Assembly: GCA_035504075.1 (NCBI GenBank)
Contig: DATJSO010000022.1
Location: 1-64,000, forward strand
From: DATARH01 sp035504075
GTDB lineage: Bacteria; Pseudomonadota; Alphaproteobacteria; ATCC43930; CGMCC-115725
Length of the DNA: 64,000 nucleotides
Direction of reading: 5' to 3'
A program made the position numbers and the translations under genes. Below, piece by piece: positions 35,311-46,277 of this stretch; the stretch's first letter is position 1, and each line of letters begins with the position of its first letter. Below the pieces are notes generated by a model. The model was not told the DNA's origin, did no database searches, and saw nothing but the letters and a program-made list of their open reading frames with translations.

Positions 35311-37549
35311 GGCCGACCGAACTCAGCTCCGCGGGCAATTCCGGGGGAATCTGGCGGGGTGCGGGCTGCGCATCGGCGGTGAAGATCAGCCGCACGACGG
35401 CGCCGCCACCGGCTCGGTCCGCCAATACCAACTCGCCATGGTGATCTTCCATGATCTTCTTGACGATGGCGAGGCCCAAGCCGGTGCCCTTCGAGCGGGT
35501 CGTCACGTAGGGTTCTGTCAGGCGCTCGCGGCCCTGCTGCGGCAGGCCCTTGCCGTTGTCCTCGACCGCCACGGCAAGGCGCCCCTCGGCCTCGAGTGTG
35601 ACGGTGATCCGTCCGGCGGGGTTGGGGCCGCTTTCGACGAGTCGCGCCTCGATCGCCTCGACACCGTTCTTGATGATGTTGATCAAGGCCTGCCCGACCA
35701 GGCGAGCGTCGCAGTTCAGCAACACCGGACGAGACGGGATCTGCACCGCGAACTGGATCGTCGGGTGCGCTGTGCGCTCGAGGAATGCCGCCTGCTGGAC
35801 GATCGCCGCCAAATCTTCCGGTTTCAGCACCGGCGCCGGCATGCGGGCGAACGCGGAAAACTCATCGACCATTCGCCCGATATCCTCGACATGCCGCACG
35901 ATCGTATCGGTGCAGATGCGGAATGTCTCCGGGTCCTTCTTGATCTCCTTCAGGTATCTGCGCCGCAGCCGTTCGGCCGACAGCTGGATCGGGGTCAGCG
36001 GGTTCTTGATCTCGTGAGCGATGCGGCGGGCGATGTCGGCCCAGGCGGCCTTGCGCTGCGCCGACAAGAGTTCGGTGATGTCGTCGAAGGTCACGACGTA
36101 GCCGCGGATCTCGCGGTCGTCGTGTTCGGCGGCGATGCGCACAAGCAGCGTGCGGGTGCTGTTGCCGCCGGCGATTGCGACCTGCGCCTGGGCGAGGCGA
36201 TCGGGACGCCGCGCCACCTCTTCGAGCAAGGTGGCCATCTCCGGCACGACATCGGCCAGATCTTCGCCGATTAGAGCGTCGAGATCGACGCCGAGCAGCG
36301 CCGAGGCGGTGCGGTTCGGCAGATGAACGCGGCCGCCGCGATCGAGGCCGATGACGCCGGCCGACACCCCGGTCAGCACCGTTTCGGTAAAGCGGCGGCG
36401 CTCGTCAAGCTTGCGATTGGCCTCGATCAGCTCGGCCTGCTGCGTCTGGATCTGGTTGGTCATGCGATTGAAGGCGCGGCTCAGCGAGGCCAACTCGTCG
36501 TCGCGCTCGCCCTCCGGCACGCGCGCCGACAAATCGCCGGCGCGCACCCGCTCGGCGGCGCCGACAAGGCGGCTGATCGGGTCGCCGAATTGCGCGGCAA
36601 AATGGATGCCGGTCGAGATCGCCGCGGCGAGGAACAGGATCGCTACCAGGATGTAGACCATCGCAAAAGTGATCTGAAACCCGGAGCGCTGGCCTTCGAG
36701 CTGCTGGTACTGCGCCGCCACGAGATGCGTCTGGTCGCGATGCGCCAGTACCCGCGCTTCGATAAAGCGCCCGACGTAAAGATAGAGCCCGGGGAACTGA
36801 TCGAGCTGAACCAGCGCGCGCACCCGCTCTTCCTTGTCGTCGGTCATCACGACGACCTCGCCCTCGGCGGCGCGCTGCAGGGCGCTCTTCGGAATATCCT
36901 CAAAACCGAGGGCAAAGACGAGGCCCGTCGACGCGATCATCTTGCCGCTGCTGTTCACGACGGCGGCCTCGGTCAACCCGCGCATCGCCGCCTGTGCCGT
37001 CAACGCCGGCGCGAGCAACTGCGGGTTCATCTGCAAGGTCGGCGCATAACGGTCGAGATCGCTGGCCATGCCCAGCGCGTCACCACGGATCGCCTGCTGA
37101 TGTTCCTTGACGTAGGCGTCGGCGACTGCGACCGATTCGGTGATCGCGGTCCGCACCTTGTCGCTGAACCACGCTTCAATGCCGAAGCTGAAAAACATGA
37201 ACGAAAACACCGCGACGACGATCGTCGGCAGGATCGCAATGAGGCTGAACAGGCCGACCAGCCGCACCTGCAGGCGCGAGCCGGCAAGGCCCCGCCGCCG
37301 CTCCGCCCACACGTCGAAAAAGCGCTTCGCGACGACGGCCGCCAACGCCAGCAGCAGCACGAGATCGAGATTAAGCAGCGTCAGAACCGTGTTGGTGCCG
37401 TGGCGGCCGTGTCCAAACGGCATGGCGCCGGTCAGCGCCAGATAGGTCGCCAAGCCCGAGCCGGCCGCCGCAACGGCGAGCGCGATCGCGATTTGCCGCC
37501 ACACGGACATCCCGCCGGCCCAATTGCGGACCCGTCGCGCGAGACTCAT
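35300..37549 (-). CDS. ntrY: Membrane sensor histidine kinase NtrY
   Basis: A protein of about 749 residues with several N-terminal transmembrane segments, a large periplasmic loop, a HAMP region (PISRLVGAAERVRAGDLSARVP), a PAS domain, HisKA with RIAHEIKNPLTPIQLSAER (His site) and HATPase_c with NGVEAI and DNGKGLPQ. It phosphorylates NtrX in response to nitrogen or redox state. The start used is MSLARRV at 37549; a further ATG at 37588 is possible. ntrC lies upstream on the same strand. Confidence 0.94.
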   Translation of the reverse strand: MSLARRVRNWAGGMSVWRQIAIALAVAAAGSGLATYLALTGAMPFGHGRHGTNTVLTLLNLDLVLLLALAAVVAKRFFDVWAERRRGLAGSRLQVRLVGLFSLIAILPTIVVAVFSFMFFSFGIEAWFSDKVRTAITESVAVADAYVKEHQQAIRGDALGMASDLDRYAPTLQMNPQLLAPALTAQAAMRGLTEAAVVNSSGKMIASTGLVFALGFEDIPKSALQRAAEGEVVVMTDDKEERVRALVQLDQFPGLYLYVGRFIEARVLAHRDQTHLVAAQYQQLEGQRSGFQITFAMVYILVAILFLAAAISTGIHFAAQFGDPISRLVGAAERVRAGDLSARVPEGERDDELASLSRAFNRMTNQIQTQQAELIEANRKLDERRRFTETVLTGVSAGVIGLDRGGRVHLPNRTASALLGVDLDALIGEDLADVVPEMATLLEEVARRPDRLAQAQVAIAGGNSTRTLLVRIAAEHDDREIRGYVVTFDDITELLSAQRKAAWADIARRIAHEIKNPLTPIQLSAERLRRRYLKEIKKDPETFRICTDTIVRHVEDIGRMVDEFSAFARMPAPVLKPEDLAAIVQQAAFLERTAHPTIQFAVQIPSRPVLLNCDARLVGQALINIIKNGVEAIEARLVESGPNPAGRITVTLEAEGRLAVAVEDNGKGLPQQGRERLTEPYVTTRSKGTGLGLAIVKKIMEDHHGELVLADRAGGGAVVRLIFTADAQPAPRQIPPELPAELSSVGHGA

Positions 37550-37654
37550 TCGATCCTTGACCCCCGCCGCCGAGACACGCGGCGGCACCGTGCAGCCGGC
37601 GGGAGCCGGCGGCCCGCCGCGACTCGCACGCTCAGCGAGCCGCGCCGGAAGAAT

Positions 37655-39106
<1,452 letters not shown>

Positions 39107-39110
39107 CGTG

Positions 39111-40247
39111 TTACGCGACCCCCGCCGGCGTGCCGCCCTCCGGCGTAAAGATCGGCAGAAACACCCGGAACGCGGTACGCCGGGGCTGGCTGTCGAACTC
39201 GATCACGCCGCCATGGTCGCCGATCGCCTTTGCCACGAGTGCAAGACCAAGGCCAGTTCCGTGCCGCTTGGTTGTGACGAACGGGTCGAACAGGTGCGGC
39301 TTCAGATCGTCGGGGATGCCGCCGCCGTTATCCGCGACCGCGACCATCAGCGGCAAATGGCGGCGCTGCTCGCTGCCCGGGGCCGCCAGACGCAGCCCGT
39401 GGCGATAGGCGGTCGTCAGCACGATCTGGCCGCCCGCCTCCGGCACTGCCTCGGCGGCGTTTTTGACGAGATTGAGAAAAACCTGCAGCAACAGGTCGCG
39501 GTCGCCGTACACCGGTGGCAGCGACGGGTCGTATTCCTCGGCAAAGGCGACATGCCGGGCAAAGCCCGATTGCGCGATCTTGCGCACGCGGTCGAGCACC
39601 TCGTGGATGTTGACCGCCTCGCGGCTGATCGCGGCATGGTCGGAAAACATGTCCATGCGATCGACCAGCGCGACGATGCGGTCGGTCTCCTCGCAGATCA
39701 ACTGGGTCAGCTCGCGGCCAGCGGTGTCGGCGTCCTGCTCCAAGAGCTGTGCGGCGCCGCGGATGCCGGACAGCGGGTTTTTGACCTCGTGCGCCAGCAT
39801 CGCCGCCATCGCCGTCACCGAGCGGGCGGCGTTGAGGTGGACCAGCTGGCGGTCCATCTTGTCGGCCATCGAACGCTCATGCAGGCTCAGCACCACAAGC
39901 CCGGAGCCTTCGCCGGCCGGCGCGCCTTCGATCGTCACCGAGCGCAAGGCAAAGCGCGGCCCCTGCAACGGCGCGTCGTATTCGGCAATCGAGCCGCCGC
40001 TGTTCCACACCGCCTCGACCAGCGCGAAAATCGGGCTGTGCGGCAGCACGAAATCGGCGAGCGGGTGACCCAACAGCGCCGCCGCGCTGACCCCGAAGAA
40101 CTGCTCGCCGGCCGGGTTGACAAAGCGCACCGTACCCTCGCGGTCGAGCGCCAGCACCGGATTGGGCAGCGCCGCGACGACCGCGCCGGCGTCGGATGCC
40201 GCCCGCGCAGCAGGGCTGTGCTTGCGCCGCGACATGGCGGCGATCAT
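39111..40247 (-). CDS. ntrB: Nitrogen sensor histidine kinase NtrB
   Basis: A 378-residue soluble kinase/phosphatase controlled by PII. A PAS domain (NPVLALDREGTVRFVNPAGE) precedes the phospho-His motif AMLAHEVKNPLSGIRG, and the ATP lid has NLVKNAAEAV, VADNGGGIP and HGTGLGLALVAK. The ATG at 40247 overlaps the dusB stop (ATGA), so dusB-ntrB-ntrC is one coupled unit, as in other alphaproteobacteria (nifR3-ntrBC). The frame beyond 40247 is dusB shadow. Confidence 0.95.
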   Translation of the reverse strand: MIAAMSRRKHSPAARAASDAGAVVAALPNPVLALDREGTVRFVNPAGEQFFGVSAAALLGHPLADFVLPHSPIFALVEAVWNSGGSIAEYDAPLQGPRFALRSVTIEGAPAGEGSGLVVLSLHERSMADKMDRQLVHLNAARSVTAMAAMLAHEVKNPLSGIRGAAQLLEQDADTAGRELTQLICEETDRIVALVDRMDMFSDHAAISREAVNIHEVLDRVRKIAQSGFARHVAFAEEYDPSLPPVYGDRDLLLQVFLNLVKNAAEAVPEAGGQIVLTTAYRHGLRLAAPGSEQRRHLPLMVAVADNGGGIPDDLKPHLFDPFVTTKRHGTGLGLALVAKAIGDHGGVIEFDSQPRRTAFRVFLPIFTPEGGTPAGVA

Positions 40248-41230
40248 GCTGCCGCGCGATCCAAAAGCGGCTCGTAAAAGGCGCGCAGCAGCTGCCGGAC
40301 CTGCGGCACGTCCTCGGTCCGGTTGACCGCGGCGCGGAACTCGGCCGAGCCCGGCAAGCCCTTGGAGTACCAGCCGAGATGCTTGCGCGCGATGCGCATG
40401 CCGACGGCGCTGCCGTAGTGGCTCAGCATCGCTTCGTAATGCCGCTGAACGACGGCGTATTGCACGGCGAGCGGCGGGTCGCCGTGACGGCGGCGCTGTC
40501 GCAGCCAATCGATGACCTGCGCGACGAACCAGGGCCGGCCATAGCAGCCGCGCCCGATCATGACCCCGTCGGCGCCGCTCTCGGCGAGCGCCCGGTCGGC
40601 CGCGTCGAGGCTCGTGATGTCGCCGTTGACGATGACCGGGATCGACACCGCCGCCTTGACCTCGCGGACAAACCGCCAATCGGCGTTGCCGGCATAGAAC
40701 TGACAGCGTGTGCGGCCGTGTACGCTAACCATGCGGATGCCGCAGGCTTCGGCGATGCGGGCGAGGCGCGGCGCGTTGCGGCTCCTGTCGTCCCAGCCGG
40801 TGCGCATCTTCAGCGTCACCGGCAGATCGACCGCGTTGACCGTCGCTTCGAGAATGCGCGCGGCATGCAATTCGTCGCGCATCAGCGCCGACCCCGCATG
40901 GCCGTTCACGATCTTTTTCACCGGACAGCCGAAATTGATGTCGATCAGCCGCGCGCCGCGGTCGGCCTGCAGCCTGGCCGCTTCGGCCATGACGTGCGGC
41001 TCGCAGCCGGCGAGCTGCACCGCCATCGGCTGCTCCTCGGGGCAGCTTTGCGCCATCGTCAGCGACTGCCGCGTCTCGCGGATCGCCGCCTGGCTCGCGA
41101 TCATCTCCGAGACGACCAGCGCGGCGCCCTCGTCCTTGACGAGCCGGCGGAACGGCAGATCGGTGACGCCCGACATCGGCGCCAGGATGACCGGCGCTTC
41201 GAGCGTCACTGGTCCGAGATCGATGCTCAC
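40244..41230 (-). CDS. dusB: tRNA-dihydrouridine synthase B (NifR3)
   Basis: A 328-residue FMN enzyme that reduces uridine in tRNA. APMSGVTDLPFRRLV begins the TIM barrel, and DINFGCPVKKIVNGHAGSAL holds the catalytic Cys of the Dus signature. HGRTRCQFYAGNADW and NGDIT bind FMN and RNA. It leads the ntrBC transcript, as nifR3 does in other alphaproteobacteria. The 97-base gap upstream (41231-41327) holds its likely promoter; an inverted repeat GTTGCACCGCAAC lies at about 41289-41301. Confidence 0.96.
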   Translation of the reverse strand: MSIDLGPVTLEAPVILAPMSGVTDLPFRRLVKDEGAALVVSEMIASQAAIRETRQSLTMAQSCPEEQPMAVQLAGCEPHVMAEAARLQADRGARLIDINFGCPVKKIVNGHAGSALMRDELHAARILEATVNAVDLPVTLKMRTGWDDRSRNAPRLARIAEACGIRMVSVHGRTRCQFYAGNADWRFVREVKAAVSIPVIVNGDITSLDAADRALAESGADGVMIGRGCYGRPWFVAQVIDWLRQRRRHGDPPLAVQYAVVQRHYEAMLSHYGSAVGMRIARKHLGWYSKGLPGSAEFRAAVNRTEDVPQVRQLLRAFYEPLLDRAAA

Positions 41231-41327
41231 GACTTACTCAAAAGCAGAAGGTGCCGAAATTTTAGGCAATGATTTTAACCGATCCTTTGTTGCACCGCAA
41301 CATCAACGGCGCCCCCGGGAACCCGGC

Positions 41328-42335
41328 TCATTCTTCCTCTTCAGCGAAGCCGGTCAGAGCGAGCGCGCGGGCCTTGCGGCCGCGCGTCGCGGCGTAATGC
41401 ACGAGCGCCTCTTCGCGCCCGTGCGTGACCCAGATTTCGCCGGCGCCGACCTCATCGAGCGTCCGGATCAATTCGTCCCAGTCCGCGTGGTCGGAAATGA
41501 CCAGCGGCAGTTCGACGCCGCGCGCCTTGGCGCACTGCTTGACGCGCATCCAGCCCGACGCCAGCGCGGCGACGGGCTCGGGCAGCCGCCGCGTCCAGCG
41601 ATCCGCCAGCGCCGCCGGCGGCGCCAGCACAATCTCGCCTTTCAGATCGTCGCGCGCGGCGTCGGTGGCCGGCAGCAGCGGCCCCAACTCGATGCCGAAG
41701 CGGCGGTAAAGCTCGGTGAGGCCGAACAGCGCACCGTGCAGGTAGACAGGCCGCTCCCAGCCTGCCGCGCGCAACAGCGCGATGACGCGCTGGCATTTGC
41801 CGAGGGCGTAAACCCCGACGAGGTGACAGCGGTCGGGATAGAGGCGCACCGAATGCAGCAGCTTCTCGATTTCGTGGCTGTCGGGCGGGTGGCGGAACAC
41901 CGGCAGGCCGAACGTCGCTTCGGTGACGAACACGTCGCACGCCCGCGGCTCGAACGGCGCACAGGTCGGATCGCGGCGGCGCTTGTAGTCGCCGGATATG
42001 ACGACGCGGGCGCCGTCGTGCTCGATGACAAGCTGCGCGCTGCCGAGCACATGTCCCGCCGGCGCCAGCGCCAAGGCAACGTCGCCCGTTACGATACGCT
42101 CGCCGTAAGCGGCGGCCTGCTGCGCGCCGCCGGCTGCCGCGCCGTAGCGCAGCCGCATGATCGCCAGCGTTTCGGCGGTCGCCAGCACATGGGCATGGCC
42201 GGGCCGCGCGTGGTCGGCATGGCCGTGGGTGATGACGGCACGCCCGACCGGCGCGACGGGATCGATATGGAAATCGCCGGGTTCGCAGTAAAGCCCGGCC
42301 AGCGTCGGGCGCAGCCAAGTCTCGGGGTGCGGCAT
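41328..42335 (-). CDS. Ligase-associated DNA exonuclease (MBL/beta-CASP family)
   Basis: A 335-residue metallo-beta-lactamase-fold nuclease. THGHADHARPGH supplies HxHxDH; VISGDYKRRRDPT and FVTEATFGLP are family features, and VISDHADWDEL is the beta-CASP His region. Proteins of this type usually neighbour an ATP-dependent DNA ligase and a DEXH helicase (a repair set). No ligase is next to it here, so it is a stand-alone copy in this window. Confidence 0.85.
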   Translation of the reverse strand: MPHPETWLRPTLAGLYCEPGDFHIDPVAPVGRAVITHGHADHARPGHAHVLATAETLAIMRLRYGAAAGGAQQAAAYGERIVTGDVALALAPAGHVLGSAQLVIEHDGARVVISGDYKRRRDPTCAPFEPRACDVFVTEATFGLPVFRHPPDSHEIEKLLHSVRLYPDRCHLVGVYALGKCQRVIALLRAAGWERPVYLHGALFGLTELYRRFGIELGPLLPATDAARDDLKGEIVLAPPAALADRWTRRLPEPVAALASGWMRVKQCAKARGVELPLVISDHADWDELIRTLDEVGAGEIWVTHGREEALVHYAATRGRKARALALTGFAEEEE

Positions 42336-42400
42336 GCCGCCATATGTTGGCGCCTATGCCCCGACCGCAAGCGACCGCCGCGAATTTGCGGCGGCGGCGA

Positions 42401-42547
42401 TTACCAGATCAGTTGCGTCGCGGTGAAGATCAGCACCGCCGCCAGCAGCACCAGCTCGGTGACCGAACCCTTCTTCGTGGGCTGCACGCTCGGGGCGCTC
42501 CGGAACAACTCGCGCTCGCTGGCGCCTGGATAGCTCGCTCGCGACAT
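42401..42547 (-). CDS. Small single-pass membrane protein, unknown function
   Basis: A 48-residue protein. The N-terminal half is polar (RASYPGASERELFRSAP), followed by TKKGSVTEL and a C-terminal hydrophobic segment LVLLAAVLIFTATQLIW ending the protein, like a tail anchor. The ATG at 42547 has GAGGA about ten bases upstream; an in-frame ATG at 42592 gives 63 residues but no better site. Not recognised. Coding is plausible but not certain because the gene is so short. Confidence 0.45.
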   Translation of the reverse strand: MSRASYPGASERELFRSAPSVQPTKKGSVTELVLLAAVLIFTATQLIW

Positions 42548-42661
42548 CGTCGTACCGTCCTCGAAAAATGGTAAAGGAAAATCAACCTTCACGAAAGATT
42601 GCGCCGACAGCTCCGAGACTGCAACAGGCGAGATAACAATATCGGCCAGAATAAGCGCCGG

Positions 42662-42681
42662 TTTTTATGCAATTTTTATGC
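42662..42681. repeat. Short AT-rich tandem repeat
   Basis: TTTTTATGC occurs twice with AA between (42662-42670 and 42673-42681) in a GC-poor pocket between trpS and the small membrane gene. It may serve as the trpS 3' end or a promoter for the small gene. Confidence 0.4.
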
Positions 42682-42719
42682 TTTTGTGCGGCGGCGCGCG
42701 GCAGCAGCCGCGGCCGGGT

Positions 42720-43727
42720 CTACGGGCGCAGCAGGCCGGCGATGTCCTGCACCTCGCGCAGCACCGGCAGCGCAATCGCGGCGGCGCGTTCGGCGCCGCG
42801 CCGCAGCACGGCGTCGATATGGCCGGGGTCGGCCATCAACCGGCGCATTTCGTCGCCGACGCGGCCCAGCACCTCGACCGCGATCTCCGACAGCGCCTCC
42901 TTGAAGCGCGAGAAATTCTGCCCGGCAAAGCGGCCCAGCGCCGCCTCGCGGCCCAACCCGGCCAACGCCGCATAGATGCCGACGAGATTGTCGGCTTCGG
43001 GCCGCGTTTCCAGCGCCGCAAGCGTATCGGGCAAGGGCTCCGGATCGGTCTTGGCGCGGCGGATCTTCAGCGCGATCGCGTCGGCGTCGTCGGTCATGTT
43101 GAGGCGCGAATAGTCCGAGGTGTCGGATTTCGACATTTTTTTCGTGCCGTCGCGCAGGCTCATCACGCGCGTCCCCTCGCCGAAGATGAGCGGCTCGGGC
43201 AACGGGAAAAACTCGCGCTCGTACCGCCGGTTAAACGCGCCGGCGATGTCGCGGGCCAGTTCGACATGCTGCTTCTGGTCTTCGCCGACCGGCACGTGCG
43301 TCGCCTTGTAGCCCAGGATGTCGGCCGCCATCAGCACCGGATAGGCGTAAAGGCCGAGGCCGGCGAGCTCGCGCTGTTTACCCGCCTTTTCTTTGAACTG
43401 CGTCATCCGATTGAGCCAGCCCATCGGCGTCACGCAGCCGAGTATCCAAGCCAGTTCGGAATGGGCGCTGACCGTGCTCTGGTTGAAGATGATGCAACGC
43501 TCGGGATCGACGCCGGCGGCGATGTAGGCGGCCGTCACCTCGCGCGTCGAATGGCGCAATTCGATCGGATCCAGCGATTGGGTCAACGCATGGAGGTCGA
43601 CGACGCAATAGATGCACTCGTAGTCTCGCTGCAGCGCGACCCAGTTGCGGATCGCCCCGAGGTAGTTGCCGAGATGCAGGTTGCCGGTCGGCTGGATGCC
43701 GGAAAAAATGCGATTTGCGGTGTTCAT
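42720..43727 (-). CDS. trpS: Tryptophanyl-tRNA synthetase
   Basis: A 335-residue class I synthetase. The HIGH-like motif is GNLHLGNYLGA near residue 16 and KMSKS appears as KKMSKSDTSD near 195. GEDQKQHVELARDIA is the usual central segment for tryptophan binding. It follows murJ on the same strand with a 33-base gap. Length is normal for the bacterial enzyme. Confidence 0.96.
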   Translation of the reverse strand: MNTANRIFSGIQPTGNLHLGNYLGAIRNWVALQRDYECIYCVVDLHALTQSLDPIELRHSTREVTAAYIAAGVDPERCIIFNQSTVSAHSELAWILGCVTPMGWLNRMTQFKEKAGKQRELAGLGLYAYPVLMAADILGYKATHVPVGEDQKQHVELARDIAGAFNRRYEREFFPLPEPLIFGEGTRVMSLRDGTKKMSKSDTSDYSRLNMTDDADAIALKIRRAKTDPEPLPDTLAALETRPEADNLVGIYAALAGLGREAALGRFAGQNFSRFKEALSEIAVEVLGRVGDEMRRLMADPGHIDAVLRRGAERAAAIALPVLREVQDIAGLLRP

Positions 43728-43760
43728 CGAAGGCCTCGTAACGCGCCGGCGCCGTCAGGG

Positions 43761-45314
43761 TCAAGCCGGACGAAAACGCCGCAGGCGGCTGCGCAGTTCG
43801 CGCCACTCGGCGACGCCGAGAGCGAGCGCGACGACGGTGAACGAGACAAGCCCGGCCGCGACCAGCGTCGCAAGCGCGAGGATGCGCATCCCCGGCGCGC
43901 CTGCCAGCGTCGGAGCAAGCATGTCGCGCAAACCCCACAAGGCGAGCGCCATGATTGCAGTCGCCGCCGCGATGCGCGGAATCTTCGTCGCGGCGCGGCG
44001 GTCGAGGCGGAAGTGGCCGTGCCGGCCGAGCAGCACGAACAGCGTCGCGGCCTGCATCCAGCCGGCAGCCGACAGCGCGATCGCGATGCCGACATGTGCG
44101 AGGTACTGCATCAGGATCAAGGTCAGCACCAGATTCAGCGCCAATGCCGCGATCGCCACCTTGACCGGGGTTTTCGTATTGCGATGCGCGAAAAATCCGG
44201 GCGCCAGCACCTTGACCAGTACGAAGGCCGGCAGGCCCGCAGCATAGGCGGCGAGCGCCGCCGCCGTCGCCCGCGTCTGCAGCGGGCCGAACGCGCCGCG
44301 CTGGAACAGCGCGGCGAGGATCGGCTCGGCCAGCACGATCAGCGCCGCCGCCGCCGGCAGCGTCAAGAGCAGCGCCAGTTCGATGCCGCGGTTCTGCGTC
44401 GTGATCGCGCCGTCGCGGTCGCCGTTGCGCACTTGGCGCGACAGCGGCGGCAGGATGGCCGTCCCGACCGCAATCCCGACCACGCCGAGCGGTAGCTGGT
44501 TGAGCCGGTCGGCGTAATAGAGGTAGGACACCGAGCCACTCGGCAGCAGCGAGGCGAGCGCCGTCGAGATCAGCAGGTTGAGTTGTGTCACGCCGGCGCC
44601 GACGATGCCGGGCGCCATGATCCGCAGCGTTTCGCGCACCCGCGCCGTCAGCCGCGGCCGGCGCAGCCGCAGCCGCATGCCGGCGCGGCCGCACGATGCC
44701 ATCAGCCAGAGGAATTGCGCCACCCCCGCCGCCGTCAGCGCGACGGCCAGGATATGCCCGCCGGTCCAGCCGAAATGCGCCATCGCAACAAGGCCGGCGA
44801 TCAGGAACAGGTTGAGCAGGATCGGTGTCGCCGCCGGCGCCGCGAAACGCTCGACGGTATTGAGAAGACCGCCTTGCAGCGCCGTCAGCGAGATGAACAA
44901 AAGATAAGGAAACGTGATGCGGGTCAAGTCGATGACGAGGCGGAACTTCGCCGGGTCGCGCTCAAAACCCGGTGCGATGACGCGCAACACCCACGGCATG
45001 AAAATTTCGCCCGCCAGCACGAACAGCAGCAGCGCCGCGAACAGGACCGCGAATGCTTCTTCGGCAAATGCGCGCGCCGCCTCCCTGCCGCCTTCGGTCA
45101 GCGCGCTCGATGCAAGCGGCACGAAGGCGGCGCTGAAGGCACCCTCGGCAAACAGGCTGCGGAACAGGTTGGGCAGCCGCTGCGCGACAAAGAATGCGTC
45201 GGCGACCGGCCCGGCGCCGAGGATCGCGGCCGTCAGGATGTCGCGGACAAATCCGAGAACGCGGCTGACCAGCGTGTACGAGCCGACCGTCGCGGCGGCG
45301 CGGAGCAATGCCAT
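43761..45314 (-). CDS. murJ: Lipid II flippase MurJ
   Basis: A 517-residue membrane protein of the MOP superfamily with about 14 hydrophobic segments. ATVGSYTLVSRVLGFVRDIL and ILGAGPVADAFFVAQRLPNLFR are the conserved MurJ start with the essential Arg residues in the central cavity. It flips lipid II across the inner membrane for peptidoglycan synthesis. The start ATG is at 45314. It is likely cotranscribed with trpS. Confidence 0.95.
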   Translation of the reverse strand: MALLRAAATVGSYTLVSRVLGFVRDILTAAILGAGPVADAFFVAQRLPNLFRSLFAEGAFSAAFVPLASSALTEGGREAARAFAEEAFAVLFAALLLFVLAGEIFMPWVLRVIAPGFERDPAKFRLVIDLTRITFPYLLFISLTALQGGLLNTVERFAAPAATPILLNLFLIAGLVAMAHFGWTGGHILAVALTAAGVAQFLWLMASCGRAGMRLRLRRPRLTARVRETLRIMAPGIVGAGVTQLNLLISTALASLLPSGSVSYLYYADRLNQLPLGVVGIAVGTAILPPLSRQVRNGDRDGAITTQNRGIELALLLTLPAAAALIVLAEPILAALFQRGAFGPLQTRATAAALAAYAAGLPAFVLVKVLAPGFFAHRNTKTPVKVAIAALALNLVLTLILMQYLAHVGIAIALSAAGWMQAATLFVLLGRHGHFRLDRRAATKIPRIAAATAIMALALWGLRDMLAPTLAGAPGMRILALATLVAAGLVSFTVVALALGVAEWRELRSRLRRFRPA

Positions 45315-45402
45315 GCAGACCGGGGTTTAGCTGAAAAGCGCCAATAAGAAAACGCCGGGGTCGGACGGCGATTGCCGGCGCTCGCAATCGGCCGCCATCG
45401 TC

Positions 45403-45434
45403 GTCATTGCGGCGGGCGCAGCGACGACGCAATC
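45403..45434. repeat. Half copy of the dispersed palindromic repeat
   Basis: GTCATTGCGGCGGGCGCAGCG followed by ACGACGCAATC matches one arm of the element at 2081-2162, in the murJ-dapB gap. No second arm is seen here. Confidence 0.4.
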
Positions 45435-45464
45435 TCGCTTCGGTGGCTGAGGCAGGAGAGCGCG

Positions 45465-46271
45465 ATGGCGAAGACGAGGATCGGAGTGATCGGCTGCGCC
45501 GGCCGCATGGGTCGCATGCTGATCCGCGAGATCGCCGGCACCGAAGGATGCGCGCTGGCCGGCGGCACCGTTCGCTCAGGCGGCGCCGCGCTCGGCCAGG
45601 ATCTAGGGGTGCTCGGAACGCTTGGCCGTCTCGGCTTGGCGGCGACCGATGATCCCGAGCAACTGCTGCGCAGCAGCGACGTCGCGATCGAATTCACCGC
45701 CCCGGCCGCAACCGCCGAGCATGCCGCATTGGCGGCGCGGGTCGGCACGCCGCTCGTCATCGGCACGACCGCGCTCGACGCGCGCGAGGCGGCGGCGGTG
45801 CGCGACGCCGCCCAGAGCGTGCCAATCGTCTGGGCAGCCAACACCAGCCTCGGCATCAACATCCTGTTGGGTCTCGTTGAACAGGTCGCGCAGCGGCTCG
45901 GGCCGGAATGGGACATCGAAATCCTCGAGATGCATCATCGGCAGAAGGTCGATGCGCCGTCCGGCACCGCGCTCGCTCTCGGCGCCGCCGCCGCTGCGGG
46001 CCGCGGCGTCTCGCTCGACGAGGCGGCGGTACGCGGCCGCGACGGCATCACCGGGCCGCGCCGATCCGGTGCGATCGGCTTTGCCGCGCTGCGCGGCGGC
46101 GACAATATCGGCGAGCACCACATATTCTTCTCCGGCACCGGCGAGCAGCTTGCGCTGTCGCATCGCGCCTCCCACCGCGGCATCTACGCCACCGGCGCGG
46201 TGCGCGCCGCGCGCTGGGTTGTCGGCCGTTCGCCCGGGCTTTACGGCATGCGGGAAGTGCTGGGTCTGTAG
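45465..46271 (+). CDS. dapB: 4-hydroxy-tetrahydrodipicolinate reductase
   Basis: A 268-residue enzyme of the lysine and diaminopimelate pathway. IGVIGCAGRMGRML binds NAD(P)H; EMHHRQKVDAPSGTAL carries the catalytic His pair and Lys; the C-terminal THRASHRGIYATGA segment (SHRASHRGIYATGAV) closes the fold. The ATG at 45465 follows GCAGGAGAG. It converges with the response regulator gene, 6 bases apart. Confidence 0.96.
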   Translation: MAKTRIGVIGCAGRMGRMLIREIAGTEGCALAGGTVRSGGAALGQDLGVLGTLGRLGLAATDDPEQLLRSSDVAIEFTAPAATAEHAALAARVGTPLVIGTTALDAREAAAVRDAAQSVPIVWAANTSLGINILLGLVEQVAQRLGPEWDIEILEMHHRQKVDAPSGTALALGAAAAAGRGVSLDEAAVRGRDGITGPRRSGAIGFAALRGGDNIGEHHIFFSGTGEQLALSHRASHRGIYATGAVRAARWVVGRSPGLYGMREVLGL

Positions 46272-46277
46272 AGCCGA

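Noticed and set aside
41231..41327. Sigma54-type promoter before dusB-ntrB
   Set aside because: The best GG...GC pair has 11 rather than 10 bases between elements and poor flanks.
42678..44495. 605-codon open frame opposite trpS and murJ
   Set aside because: Spans two unrelated real genes on the other strand; composition is arginine- and alanine-rich, like a shadow.
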